This document shows, in pieces, positions 24,427-35,533 of a stretch of 64,000 nt of DNA. Below the pieces are notes generated by a model. It saw only the letters and a program-made list of their open reading frames with translations. It was not told where the DNA came from and searched no databases. Source of the stretch: Triticum aestivum (taxonomy: Eukaryota > Streptophyta > Magnoliopsida > Poales > Poaceae); the NCBI RefSeq assembly GCF_018294505.1, contig NC_057808.1, positions 221,122,069-221,186,068 on the forward strand, in the 5' to 3' direction. How positions within the stretch are numbered: the stretch's first letter is position 1; the number at the start of each line of letters is the position of its first letter. Both the position numbers and the translations under genes were made by a program.

Positions 24427-26611
24427 TTAGTTCTTCTTCTTCGAGATCCACACCATCTTGATGGGAATCCTTGGAGTTGTAGTCGTACTTGATGAAGTAG
24501 AACTTGATGTAGTCTTGGGAACCCACTTGACCAAGGCCTTAGGTGCTTCTTCAAATGCATCAATTTCCTCTTGAAGCTTGTCCTTGCCTTTTTGCTTGTG
24601 GTCTTGTGGTGGAAGATCATCTTGAGCTTGTCTCCCTTTGAAAGAAGTAGGATCATACTTCTCTTGTTGAGGAACAAACTTTGTCTTGGGGTATTGATCT
24701 TCTTCCCACTCAACTCCATTGGCATGGAACTTTCGTTCAAAACCAACACCTTGATTCTTCTGGTGCCTTCCTTGCTTGCGTACAATTTCCTCAAATTGCT
24801 TACTTCCGGCAAGGCTCTTGTAAACACCTTTCTCTATAATTCCCTTCAATAAGCTATTTTCTTGCTCAAGTGTAACTTGGCTAAGAGAATCATTAGTGGA
24901 ATCAAGAGAACTACTAGAAGCAACAACATTGGATTTAGCTTGATTGTTGTTACAACTAGATGAAGCATCTTTCTTGTTCTTGTTGCTAGATTTAACTTGT
25001 GGCATGTAAGTAGACAAGAGTAAACGATTGGCAATGTAAGAAGAACTTTTCTTGCAAAGATCATCATTGATTGCCTTTAAAAACTCATGCTCTTGCTCAA
25101 GGTTGAGCTTCTCAAAGCGTAGCTTCTCATGAGTCATTAAAAGTTCTCGATGATCTTCCAAGGTAGTTTCATGAGCTAACTTAAGAGTGTTTAGTTCTTT
25201 AGTTAGACACTCAATCTCCTTCTTATCATCGTCATTCGTTTTATCTTGATTAGCATGATTAATTGACGTTTCATCATAGCTTTCATCACTAGAGTTGTCA
25301 ACAAGTAAATCATCATCACCTAGCAAATCATCTTCATCACTATTGAAATCAACATACTCGGGGTGTGTTACCTTTGGACCTTTAGCCATGAAGCATCTTA
25401 CAATTCCTTCATTTGGTGAGTCAAATATGTCATAGGAGTTGGTTGTCACAAGTGCTAGACCGGCAACACCTTCATCTTGAGTATATTCGGAGTCGGAGTG
25501 ATAACTTCTTTCGGAGTGATGGTCGGAGTCGGAACCGGATACCCATTCACTAACATGAGCTTGATGTCTTCTTTTTGTGTAGCTCCTTGATGACTTATCC
25601 TTCCTTTCTGAATCCTTGCTTCTTTGAGAGGGTCTTCGTTCATAACGATCATCTCTACTCCTTCTTTCTCTTGATGGTGATTCTTCTCTTCTACTCCTTC
25701 TTTTGTGAGAATCTTCTCTTCTTTTGTAGGGAGCCGTACACTCATTGGAGTAGTGTCTGGGTCTTCCACAATTATAGCAGTTACGCTCACGACTAGAAGA
25801 TCTTTTGTCATTGTAGGACCTTGACTTGGAACTTCTTTCCTTGCTTATACTCTTGTAGAACTTGTTGAAGTTCTTCACCATTAGACTCAATTCATCATTG
25901 AAGGTTTGCTTCTCACTTGATGATGTGGGAGCATCACACGAGGCTTTGTAAGCACCACTTGACTTGTTCGTGAAGCTCTTCCTTATCCTTGAGTGACATC
26001 TCATGAGCAACAATTCTTCCAATGACTTCCGTTGGCTTGAGATCTTTGTAGTTGGGCGTCATTTGGATCAATGTGCACACGGTATCATATTTTCCATCCA
26101 AGTCTCTTAGGATCTTCTTGATGATGAATCTATCGGTCATCTCTTCACTTCCTAAGCCGGCAATCTCATTTGTGATGAGAGCTAGCCTAGAGTACATTTC
26201 AGCGACACCTTCACCATCCTTCATTTTGAACTTGTCAAGTTGACTTTGAAGCACGTCCAATTTGGATTCCTTGACGGAGTCGGTACCTTCATGCATATAA
26301 ATCCAAGTATCCCAAATTTCCTTTGCATTCTCAAGACGGCTGATTTTCTTGAATTCTTCGGGGCACAATCCGTTGAACAGAATATCACAAGGTTGAGCAT
26401 TGTATTGTAGCATCTTCAACTCTTCCGTGGTAGCTTCACGGTTAGGTTCTTTCCCATCGAAGAAGTCACCTTGCAACCCAATACACACAATAGCCCAAAC
26501 GGCAGGGTTATGTCCAAGAATATGCATTTTCATCTTATGCTTCCAGCTAGCAAAATTTGTACCATCAAAGTAAGGACCTCTATGGTGTTAATTTCCCTCG
26601 CTAGACGCCAT
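24427..26611 (-). pseudogene. copia-type gag (broken)
   Basis: The capsid protein of the copia element, starting at the ATG complementary to 26609-26611 (MASSEGN...). It has a UBN2/copia-gag core (LQGDFFDGKEP, ENAKEIWDTW, and SRLALITNEIAGLG). A Ser/Arg-rich stretch precedes a CCHC zinc knuckle (CYNCGRPRHYSNEC near 25740-25785). A long acidic and coiled-coil region follows, and a Lys/Ser/Thr-rich tail. Breaks: TAA at 26588-26590 (codon 8) and a single-base frameshift near 25965. It ends at 24427 with no protease or integrase following, which is why the element is called non-autonomous. Confidence 0.9.
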
Positions 26612-26682
26612 ACTCTCCTAGGTTGTGAAACCAAGGCTATGACCACCAAAAGCTATGGAAATCAAAGCAAATGGAGACCAAA

Positions 26683-26694
26683 GCTCTGATACCA
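26683..26694 (-). other. primer-binding site of the copia element
   Basis: The complement of TGGTATCAGAGC lies two bases inside the 5' LTR boundary at 26697 and fits initiator tRNA-Met. It fixes the element's orientation as minus. Confidence 0.93.
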
Positions 26695-27496
26695 CTTGTA
26701 GGATCGAAAGTATGTCTAGAGGGGGGTGATTAGACTACTTGACCAAATAAAAATCTACCATTTTCCCAATTTTAGTTCTTGGCAGATTTTAGCAACTTTG
26801 CACTAGTCAAGCAATCAACCTACACATGCAATTCTAAGAGTATAGTAGCGGAATGTAAAACAATTGCACATGAAGGTAAAGGGAGGAGTTTAAGGGAGCA
26901 AACACAATGTTGACACGGAGATTTTTTATCCGTGGTTCCGATAGGTGGTGCTATCGTACATCCACGTTGATGGAGACTTCAACCCACAAAGGGTAACGGT
27001 TGCGCGAGTCCACGGAGGGCTCCACCCACGAAGGGTCCACGAAGAAGCAACCTTGTCTATCCCACCATGGTCGTCGCCCACGAAGGACTTGCCTCACTCG
27101 GGTAGATCTTCACGAAGTAGGCGATCTCCTTGCCCTTACAAACTCCTTGGTTCAACTCCACAATCTTGACGGAGGCTCCCAGGTGACACCTAGCCAATCT
27201 AGGAGACACCACTCTCCAAGAAGTAACAAATGGTGTGTTGATGATGAACTCCTTGCTCTTGTGATTCAAATGATAGTCTCCCCAACACTCAACTCTCTCT
27301 CACAGGATAGGATTTGGTGGAAAGATGATTTGAGTGGAAAGCAACTTGGGGAAGGCTAGAGATCAAGATTTATGTGGTTGGAATGGGATATCTTGACCTC
27401 AACACAAGTGTAGGTGGTTCTCTCTTAGAAAATATGTATTGGAAGTGTAGGCATGTTGTTATGGCTCTCTCCACGAATGAAGAGTGGGTGGAGGGG

Positions 27497-27504
27497 TATA
27501 TATA
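27497..27504 (-). promoter_or_regulatory. LTR TATA box
   Basis: TATATATA, inside a short inverted repeat of GGAGG/CCTCC words. It is conserved in the other LTR at 8240-8247. The first dyad copy lies about 40 bp upstream in transcription direction. Confidence 0.75.
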
Positions 27505-27545
27505 GCCTCCACACAAAATCTAACCGTTACACACAAATCACCAAA

Positions 27546-28007
27546 CTCGGTGGGACCGATTCAGAGAACTCGGTCAGGCTGATTTAGTTCATAATGTGAC
27601 TGTTAGGCATTTCGGTGGGACCGACATGTCAACTCGGTGGGACCGATTTCATTAGGGTTAGGGCATAACGTAATCTCGGTGAGACCGATTACACAAACTC
27701 GGTGAGACCGATTTTGGTAATAGACAAACAGAGAGTTGGTCAGGCAAATTCGGTGGGACCGATTCGCTCATCTCGGTTGGACCGAAACGTTACGAAAGGG
27801 AAACATAGTGTTTGCATTGCAATCTCGGTGGGACCGATCGCTCATCTTGGTTTGACCAAAACGTTACAAAGGGAAACAGAGAGATTACAATCCCATCTCG
27901 GTGAGACCGAGATCCCTATCAGTGAGACCGAAAAGACTAGGGTTTCTGGCAGTGGGTATGTCAACTGAACTCGGTGGCTCCGGATATGAAATTTCGGTGG
28001 GGCCGAG
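27546..28007. promoter_or_regulatory. dyad-motif array TCGGT-N3-ACCGA in 5' LTR
   Basis: About thirteen copies in 460 bp. Several are perfect (tcggtgggaccga, tcggtgagaccga); a few have one arm changed. Spacing is irregular, from about 10 to 70 bp. They could be binding sites for a dimeric factor; this is inferred from symmetry only. Confidence 0.8.
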
Positions 28008-28364
28008 TTGGACTTTTTGGTTTGGGACATATGTGGATATGAGAAAGTAGTGGAGGGTTTTGGAGCATATCACTAAGCACTTTGAGCAAGAACCTCATTA
28101 AGCAACACCTCATCCCTTCTTAATAGTATTGGCTTTTCCTATAGACTCAATGTGATCTTGGATCACTAAAATAGAAAATGTAGAGTCTTGTGCTTTGAGC
28201 TTGAGCCAATCTTTTGTCCTTAGCATTTTGAAGGGTCCACTTTCTAATCCATGCCATGCCAATCATTGAGCTTTCCTGAAATATTTATCTTGAAATAGTA
28301 TTAGCTCAATGAGCTATATGTTGTTAGGAATTACCAAAACCACCCAGGGATAGTTGCATTTTCA

Positions 28365-28369
28365 GTCTC
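28365..28369. repeat. target-site duplication GTCTC (right copy)
   Basis: It matches 7441-7445. The interrupted Tat-type gag continues from here to its start at 28626. Confidence 0.95.
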
Positions 28370-28626
28370 GCACGCTGAGCCGTCTTGACGATGTCGGTGC
28401 AGATGTCCGGCTCAGGGCCCGGTTCGCCGATCTTGCCAATCAAAACGTGAATTCTGCCGAAGGGGACCCGGTACCCGTACTCAATTGAGCTGGCCTCGGG
28501 GCTCCAGCCTGCGTCGTTGATGTAGAGCTTTCCGCGACGACTCTTGGTCATCCGGCCCACGGCGTATCCCTTGATCCCTTCAAACTTGCCCTGTAAGAAC
28601 TTGAAACCATCGTGCGATAGCCCCAT
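28370..28626 (-). pseudogene. Tat-type gag, N-terminal part
   Basis: It starts at the ATG complementary to 28624-28626, inside the primer-binding site, as is usual for such elements. It reads about 87 residues (MGLSHDGFKF onward, with GKIGEPGPEPDICTDIV) until the copia insertion. The frame continues at 7445 after allowing for the 5-bp duplication. The domain was not recognised beyond being the amino end of this family's gag. Confidence 0.85.
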
Positions 28627-28638
28627 GGTGGGCGCCAA
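28621..28638 (-). other. primer-binding site of the Tat-type element
   Basis: On the minus strand it reads TTGGCGCCCACCATGGGG, six bases after the LTR end. TGGCGCC-type sites of this form are common in grass gypsy elements. The tRNA was not identified. Confidence 0.8.
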
Positions 28639-28644
28639 CTATCA

Positions 28645-29179
28645 TGGGTTTGTCACGGCAGATGTCCTAGTGTGAGGACTTAGTCGTGGAGCCATCGCAA
28701 CGAGATTAGCTTAAAGGGGTTAATCAGGACAAAGGACACGAGGAGTTTATACTGGTTCGGCCCCTTGCGGTGAAGTTAAAGGTCTAATCCAGTTTGAGGT
28801 GGTATTGCTAGGGTTTCGATGACCAGGGAGCGAATACACTTAGCCTGGCTCTCGATCTGTTGTTTCTTGTCCCTAAACCGCCGCCGGGTCGTCCCTTTAT
28901 ATACACAGGTTGACGCCCGGCGGTTCACAGGATCCCGGCCGGCTCATAAACGTGTCCGACTCGATATCTACTCTTTCCTATCTTACAATTCAAGTCATAC
29001 ACCTATGGTGGTTTATATCTATGGGCCCTAACCCGCCTTTGGGCTTTGGGACTTCTTACTAAGTCTTCTTCGTAAGCCGCCATCTTCTATGTCTTCATGG
29101 GCTTCAATACTGGCGGATCATCATGAGCATAACCCGGCCCCTCTTGGGCGGTTTATACTCAATAGTTATATCCCCAACA
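28645..29179 (-). repeat. 5' LTR of the Tat-type element
   Basis: A 535-bp LTR that starts TGTTGGGG and ends AACCCA on the minus strand. A TATA-like TATATAAAGGG lies near 28897-28908. The five bases beyond it (29180-29184, GGAAC) should be one target-duplication copy; the other is off the left edge. Confidence 0.88.
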
Positions 29180-29184
29180 GGAAC

Positions 29185-30418
29185 AGTAGCACGAGCCATT
29201 ACTCTACAACAACATAGATATGCAAAAAACTATCAGGTACTAAGTTCATGATAAATTAAGGTTTAATTAATCATATTACTTAAAAACTCCCACTTAGATA
29301 GACATCCCTCTAGTCATCTAAATGATCACATGATCCATATCAACTAAACCATGTCCGATCATCACGTGAGATGGAGTAGTTTTCAATGGTGAACATCTCT
29401 ATGTTGATCATATCTACTATATGGCTCACGTTCGACCTTTCGTTCTCAGTGTTCCGATGCCATATCTGCAGATGGTAAGCTCGTCAATTTTAACCCGAGT
29501 ATTCTGCACGTGCAAAACTGGCTTGCACTCGTTGTATGTGAACATAGAGCTTATCACACCCGATCATCACGTGGTGTCTCGGCACGACGAACTGTAGCAA
29601 TGGTGCATACTCAGGGAGAACACTTATACCTTGAAATTTAGTGAGGGGTCATCTTATAATGCTAATGTCGTACTAAGATAAATAAGATGCATAAAGGATA
29701 AACATCACATGCAATCAAAATATGTGACATGATATGGCCATGATCATCTTGTGCCTTTGATCTCCATCTCCAAAGCACCGTCATGATCTCCATCATCACC
29801 GGCTTGACACCTTGATCTCCATTGTAGCATCGTTGTCGTCTCGCCAACTATTGCTTCTACGACTATCGCTACCGCTTAGTGATAAAGTAAAGCAATTACA
29901 TGGTGATTGCATTTCATACAATAAAGCGACAACCATAAGGCTCCTGCCAGTTGCTGATAACTTTTACAAAACATGATCATCTCATACAACAATTTATATC
30001 TCATCACGTCTTGACCATATCATATCACAACATGCCCTGCAAAAACAAGTTAGACGTCTTCTACTTTGTTGTTGCAAGTTTTACGTGGCTGCTACGGGCT
30101 TCTAGCAAGAACCGTTCTTACCTACGCATCAAAACCACAACGATTTTTCGTCAAGTGTGCTGTTTTAACCTTCAACAAGGACCGGCCGTAGTCAAACTCG
30201 ATTCGACTAAAGTTGGAGAAACAGACACCCGCCAGCCACATGTGTGCGAAGCACCTCGGTAGAACCAGTCTCATGAACGCGATCACGTAATGTCGGTCCG
30301 GGCCGCTTCATCCAACAATACCACTGAATCAAAGTAAGACGTTGGTGGTAAGGAGTATGACTATTATCGCCCACAACACATTGTGTTCTACTCGTGCATA
30401 TCATCTACGCATAGACCT
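29185..30418 (-). other. non-coding leader of the BARE/Angela-type element
   Basis: There is no supported gene. The sequence between the primer site and the Tat insertion resembles the long untranslated leader of BARE/Angela elements (for example the block near 29280-29340). A minus-strand ATG (29197-29199, ATGGCTCGTGCTACTG) lies at the very edge and may be the gag start, cut after about five codons. Confidence 0.6.
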
Positions 30419-30432
30419 GGCTCGGATGCCAC
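30419..30432 (-). other. primer-binding site of the BARE/Angela-type element
   Basis: The minus strand reads GTGGCATCCGAGCC next to the LTR end. It is a variant of the initiator-tRNA site TGGTATCAGAGC with two changes. Confidence 0.75.
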
Positions 30433-32162
30433 TGTTGGGGAACGTAGTAATTCAAAAAAATTCCTACGATCACGCAAGATCTATCTAGGAGATGCATAGA
30501 AACGAGACGGGGAGAGTGTGTCCACGTACCCTCGTAGACCGAAAGCGGAAGTGTTATGTTAACGCCTTTGATGTAGTCGAATGTCTTCACGATCCAACCG
30601 ATCCAACTAACAAACGTATGGCACCTCCGTGTTCAGCACACGTTCAGCTCGATGGCGTCCCTCAAGCTCTTGATCCAGCAGAGGGTCGAGGGAGAGTTCC
30701 GTCAGCACGACGGCGTGGCGACGGTGTTGGTGATGTGATCCGCGTAGGGCTTCGCCTAAGCACTACGACGCTATGACCGGAGGAGTAAACTATGGAAGGG
30801 GGCACCGCACATGGCTAAGACAAATCTTGGTCTGCCCCCGTCCCCCGTATATAAAGGGGGGAGGAGGAGGCCAGTGGCCTAGGAGGGGCACGCCAAGGGG
30901 GGAGTCCTACTTGGACTCCTAGTCTAGGTAGGATTCGGCCCCCCCTCCTTCCTTCCAATGGAGAGGGAAAGGGAAAAGGGTGGAGAGGGAGAAGGAAAGA
31001 GGGGGTCGCGCCCCCTCCCATTGTCCAATTCGGATTGGGCAAGGGGGGGCGCGCACCTCCTCCCGTGGACTGCCTCCTCTCCTCCACTATGGCCCAATAG
31101 GCCCATTAACTTTCCCGGGGGGTTTCGGTAAACTCCCGGTACTCCAAAAAATCCCCGATCTTCTTTGGAACCATTCCGGTGTCCGTATATAACCTTCCAA
31201 TATATGAATCTTTACCTCTCGACCATTTCGAGACTCCTCATCATGTCCGTGATCTCATCCGGGTCCCAACAAACTTCGGTCACCAAAACACATGACTCAT
31301 AATACAAATCGTCATCGAACGTTAAGCATGCGGACCCTACGGGTTCGAGAACTATGTAGACATGACCGAGACACATCTCCGGCCAATAACCAATAGCGGA
31401 ACCTGGATGCTCATATTGGCTCCTACATATTCTACGAAGATATTTATCGGTCAAACCGCATAACAACATACGTCATTCCCTTTGTCATCGGTATGTTACT
31501 TGCCGGAGATTCGATCGTCAGTATCATCATACCTAGTTCAATCTCGTTACCGGCAAGTCTCTTTACTCGTTCTGTAATGCATCATCCTGTAACTAACTCA
31601 TTAGTCACATTGCTTGCAAGGCTTATAGTGATGTGCATTACCGAGAGGGCCGAGAGATACCTCTCCGATACACGGAGTGACAAATCCTGATCTTGATCTA
31701 TGCCAACCCAACAAACACCTTCGGAGACACCTGTAGAGCATCTTTATAATCACCCAGTTACGTTGTGACGTTTGATAGCACACAAAGTGTTCCTCCGGTA
31801 TTCGGGAGTTGCATAATCTCATAGTCAGGAATATGTATAAGTCATGAAGAAAGCAATAGCAATAAAACTAAATGATCATTATGCTAAGCTAACGGATGGG
31901 TCTTGTCCATCACATCATTCTCTAATGATGTGATCCCGTTCATCAAATGACAACACATGTCTATGGTTAGGAAACTTAACCATCTTTGGTTAACGAGCTA
32001 GTCAAGTAGAGGCATACTAGGGACACTCTGTTTTGTCTATGTATTCACACATGTACTAAGTTTCCGGTTAATACAATTCTAGCATGAATAATAAACATTT
32101 ATCATGATATAAGGAAATATAAATAACAACTTTATTATTTCCTCTAGGGCATATTTCCTTCA
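30433..32162 (-). repeat. 5' LTR of the BARE/Angela-type element
   Basis: 1730 bp, with plus-strand ends TGTTGGGG and TTCCTTCA. A TATA-like TTTATATAC lies near 30848-30856 on the minus strand, next to G-rich and C-rich runs. The same family appears as a solo LTR in opposite orientation at 52873-54601 (1729 bp). Open frames inside are incidental. Confidence 0.93.
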
Positions 32163-32482
32163 CCCACATGGTCGGGGGGCGCGCCCTCCACCCTTGTGGC
32201 CGCCTCGCGGCTCTTCTGACTTGCACTCCAAGTCTCCTGGGTGTCTTCTGGTCCAAGAAAAATCATCGCGAAAGTTTTATTCCGTTTGTACTCCATTTGG
32301 TATTCCTTTTCTGCGAAACTCTAAAACAAGAAAAAAAATTAGGAATTGGCACTAGGCTCTAGGTTAATAGGTTAGTCCCAAAAATCATATAAAATAGCAT
32401 ATTAATGCATATTAAACATCCAAAAAAGATAATATAATAGCATGAAACAATCAAAACTTATAGATACGTTGGAGACGTATCA
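32163..32482 (-). repeat. 3' LTR fragment of the Sabrina-like element
   Basis: It matches 50905-51228 closely, including the end ACGTTGGAGACRTATCA. It is cut at 32163 by the BARE/Angela insertion; the remaining part of the LTR must lie left of the window. Confidence 0.9.
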
Positions 32483-33919
32483 AGCATCCCCAAGCTTAAT
32501 TCTTGCTCGTCCTCGAGTAGGTAAATGATAAAAACAGAATTTTTGATGTGGAATGCTACCTAACATATTTATCCATGTAATTCTCTTTATTGTGACATGA
32601 ATGTTCAGATCCGTAAGATTCAAAACAAAATTTTATTATTGACATAAAAACAATAATACTTCAAGCATACTAACAAAATAATTATGTCTTCTCAAAATAA
32701 CATGGCCAAAGAAAGCTTATCCCTACAAAATCATATAGTCTGGCTGTGCTCCATCTTCATCACACAAAACATTTAAATCATGCACAACCCCGATGACAAG
32801 CCAAGCAATTGCTTCATACTTTTGATGTTCTCAGACCTTTTTAACTTTCACGCAATACATGAGCGTGAGCTATGGACATAGCACTATAGGTGGAATAGAA
32901 GGTGGTTGTGGAGAAGACAAAAAGAAGGAGATAGTCTCACATCAACTAGGCGTATCAACGGGCTATGGAGATGCCCATCAAAAGATATCAATGTGAGTGA
33001 GTAGGGATTGCCATGGAACGGGTGCACTAGAGTTATAAGTTTATGAAAGCTCAAAAAAGAAAACTAAGTGGGTGTGCATCCAACTTGCTTGCTCATGAAG
33101 ACCTAGGGCGTTTTGAGGAAGCCCATCGTTGGAATATACAAGCCAAGTTCTATAATGAAAATTCCCACTAGTATATGAAAGTGATATCATAGGAGACTCC
33201 CTATCATGAAGATCATGGTGCTACTTTGAAGCACAATTGTGGCAAAAAGCATAGTAACATTGTCCCTTCTCTCTTTTTCTCTCATTTTTTGGGCCTTTTT
33301 TATTTGGCATTTTCTCTCTTTTTTATTTCCTCACATGGGACAATGCTCTAATAATGAAGATCATCACACTTCTATTTACTTAACAACTCAAAAATTACAA
33401 CTCGATGCTAGAACAAAATATGACTCTATATGAATGCCTCCGGCGGTGTACCGGGATGTGTAATGAATCAAGAGCGACATGTATAAAAAATGATGAACGA
33501 TGGCTTTGCCACAAATATGATGTCAACTACATGATCATGCAAAGAAATATGAGAATGATGATGTGTGTCATAATAAACAGAACGGTGGAAAAGTTGCATG
33601 GCAATATATCTCGGAATGGCTATGGAAATGCCATAATAGGTAGATATGGTGGCTGTTTTGACAGCCAAAAGGATATAAGTGAAGCACTAGAGCAAATTTG
33701 CCTAGCTCAAAAGATATAAGTAAAGCACATAGAGTATTCTAATAAATCACGATTCATGCGTGTCTCTCCCAAAAGGTGTGTACAGCAAGGATGATTGTGG
33801 CAAACTAAAAAGCAAAGACTCAAATCATACAAGATGCTCCAAGCAAAACACATATCATGTGGTGAATAAAAATATAGCCTCAAGTAAACCGATAGACGAA
33901 GACGAAAGAGGGGATGCCT
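32483..33919 (-). other. 3' untranslated region of the Sabrina-like element
   Basis: It starts with a polypurine tract next to the LTR (minus strand AAGCTTGGGGATGCT, 32483-32497). The rest is AT-rich without supported genes. Short open frames near 33240-33720 have no recognisable protein. It continues at 46726 beyond the Athila-type insertion. Confidence 0.75.
33915..33919. repeat. target-site duplication TGCCT (left copy)
   Basis: It precedes the Athila-type LTR. The other copy at 46726-46730 reads TGCTT, one transition apart. Confidence 0.8.
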
Positions 33920-35427
33920 TGATACGTCCATTTTGTATCATGTTTTCCTACTGTTATTTATAATGTTTTTATCCATAATAATGCTTTTTGGATTAATTCT
34001 AATGCCTTTTCTCCCAAAATTTGCAAGGTACACACCAAGAGGGAGAATTCCGGCAGCTGGAAATCTGGACCTGGAAAAGCTATGTCAGGCTACCTATTCT
34101 GCACAACTCCAAACAATCTGAAACTTCACGGAGATTTTTATGGAATATTTGAGGAATATTGGAGCAAATAACTACCAGAGGGGACCCACCAGGTGGGCAC
34201 AACCCACTTGGGCACGCCAGGGAGCCCAGGCGCGCCCTGGTGGGTTGTGCTCACCCAGGCGCACCTCCGGTGCCCATCTTCTGGTATATAGGTCATTTTG
34301 ACGTAGAAAAAATAAGGAGTGGACTTTCGGGGCGGAGCGCCACCGTCTCGTGGCGGAACTCGGGCAGGAGGGCAAGCAGAGCGATTCCGCCAGGGGAACT
34401 TCCCTCCCGAGGGGGAAATCATCGTCGTCATCATTACCAACAACTCTCCCATCTTGGGGAGGGCAATCTCCATCAACATCTTCAACAACACCATCTCATC
34501 TCAAACCCTAGTTCATCTCTTGTGTTCAATCTTGTTACCGGAACTATAGATTGGTGCTTGTGGGTGACTAGTAGTGTTGATTACATCTTGCAGTTGATTA
34601 CTATATGGTTTATTTGGTGGAAGATTATATGTTCAGATCCATTATGCTATTTAATACTCCTCAGATCATGAGCATGATTATTATTTGTGAGTAGTTACTT
34701 TTGTTCTTGAGGTCATGGGAGAAATCAAGTTGCAAGTAATCATGTGAACTTGATATGTGTTCGATATTTTGATTGTATGTATGTTGTGATTCCCTTAGTG
34801 GTGTCATGTGAACGTCGACTACATGACACTTCACCATATTTGGGCCTAAGGGAATGCATTGTGGAGTAGAAATTAGATGATGGGTTATGAGAGTAACAGA
34901 AGCTTAAACCCCATTTTATGCGCTATTCCATAAGGGACCGATTGGATCCAAAGGTTTAATGCTACGGTTAGAATTTATTCTTAATACTTTTCTCGTAGTT
35001 GCGGATACTTGCGGGAGGGTTAATCATAAGTAGGAGGTTTGTTCAAGTAAGAACAGCACCTAAGCACCGGTCCACCCACATATCAAATTATCAAAGTAGC
35101 GAACTCAAATCGAACCAACATGATGAAAGTGACTAGATGAAATTCCCGTGTACCCTCAAGAACACTTTGCTTATCATAAGAGACCATTTTGGCCTGTCCT
35201 TTGCCTCAAAAGGATTGGGCTACCTTGTTGCACTTTTTTTACTACTATCGTTACTTGCTTGTTACAAATTATCTTGCTATCAATCTACTCCGCTACTTAC
35301 AATTTCAGCACTTGCAGACATTACCTTACTGAAAACTACTTGTCATTTCCTTTTGCTCCTCATTGGGTTTGACACTCTTACTTATCGAAAAGAGCTACAA
35401 TTGATCCCCTATACCTGTGGGTCATCA
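33920..35427 (+). repeat. 5' LTR of the Athila-type element
   Basis: It runs from TGATACGTCC to GGGTCATCA. A GC-rich inverted module at 34184-34265 precedes a TATA box (TATATA at 34285-34290). Near-identical to 45206-46725. Confidence 0.95.
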
Positions 35428-35438
35428 AGGCTATTTTC

Positions 35439-35457
35439 TGGCGCCATTGCCGGGGAG
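35439..35457 (+). other. primer-binding site of the Athila-type element
   Basis: TGGCGCCATTGCCGGGGAG lies eleven bases after the LTR. It is the tRNA-Asp-type site found in Athila elements. Confidence 0.88.
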
Positions 35458-35533
35458 TGAAGCACCTTTGGTAAGTGGAATTTGGTAAGGAAACATTTAT
35501 ATAGTGTGCTGAAATTTATTGTCAGTTGTTACT

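Larger units (their letters stand above)
7446..28364 (-). mobile_element. SIRE/Maximus-like Ty1/copia element without pol, itself split by a chromovirus
   Basis: A complete minus-strand element flanked by GTCTC. The 5' LTR is 26697-28364 (1668 bp). The 3' LTR is 7446-8595 plus 19581-20089 (1659 bp without the inserted chromovirus). A primer-binding site matching initiator tRNA-Met abuts the 5' LTR, and a polypurine tract abuts the 3' LTR. The 6.6-kb internal region encodes gag and a second, unrelated ORF. No protease, integrase or reverse transcriptase motif was found, so it would need enzymes from a related element. LTR ends and gag resemble the SIRE/Maximus lineage; that name is from memory. 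About 9 differences in the first 222 bp of the two LTRs suggest it is older than the chromovirus it contains. Confidence 0.9.
26697..28364 (-). repeat. 5' LTR of the copia element
   Basis: A 1668-bp LTR with plus-strand ends TGTAGG and TTTTCA. It has a TATA box (27497-27504, minus strand) and upstream of it the complete dyad array (27546-28007). It ends directly before the GTCTC duplication. Confidence 0.95.
29185..32162 (-). mobile_element. BARE/Angela/WIS-type Ty1/copia element, 5' LTR and leader only
   Basis: The minus-strand element is visible from its 5' LTR (30433-32162) through a 1.2-kb leader to 29185, where the Tat-type element interrupts it. The LTR ends are the familiar TGAAGGAAATATGCCC... 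and ...GGGGAACA of Triticeae BARE/Angela elements. It was inserted into the 3' LTR of the Sabrina-like element at 32163. The rest of the element lies left of the window. Confidence 0.88.

Noticed and set aside
27546..28007. Repeated dyads considered as a CRISPR array
   Set aside because: Unit spacing is irregular, units are only 13 bp and the sequence is plant nuclear. They are cis-elements or simple amplification at most.
31212..31822. Short frames in 31212-31822 and the matching 53255-53632
   Set aside because: They lie inside BARE/Angela-type LTRs, occur in both copies on opposite strands, and do not encode known proteins.
33239..33719. Two small plus-strand frames with a hydrophobic start and Cys pairs
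   Set aside because: They lie in the 3' untranslated region of the Sabrina-like element on the opposite strand. The hydrophobic part comes from a T-rich run.
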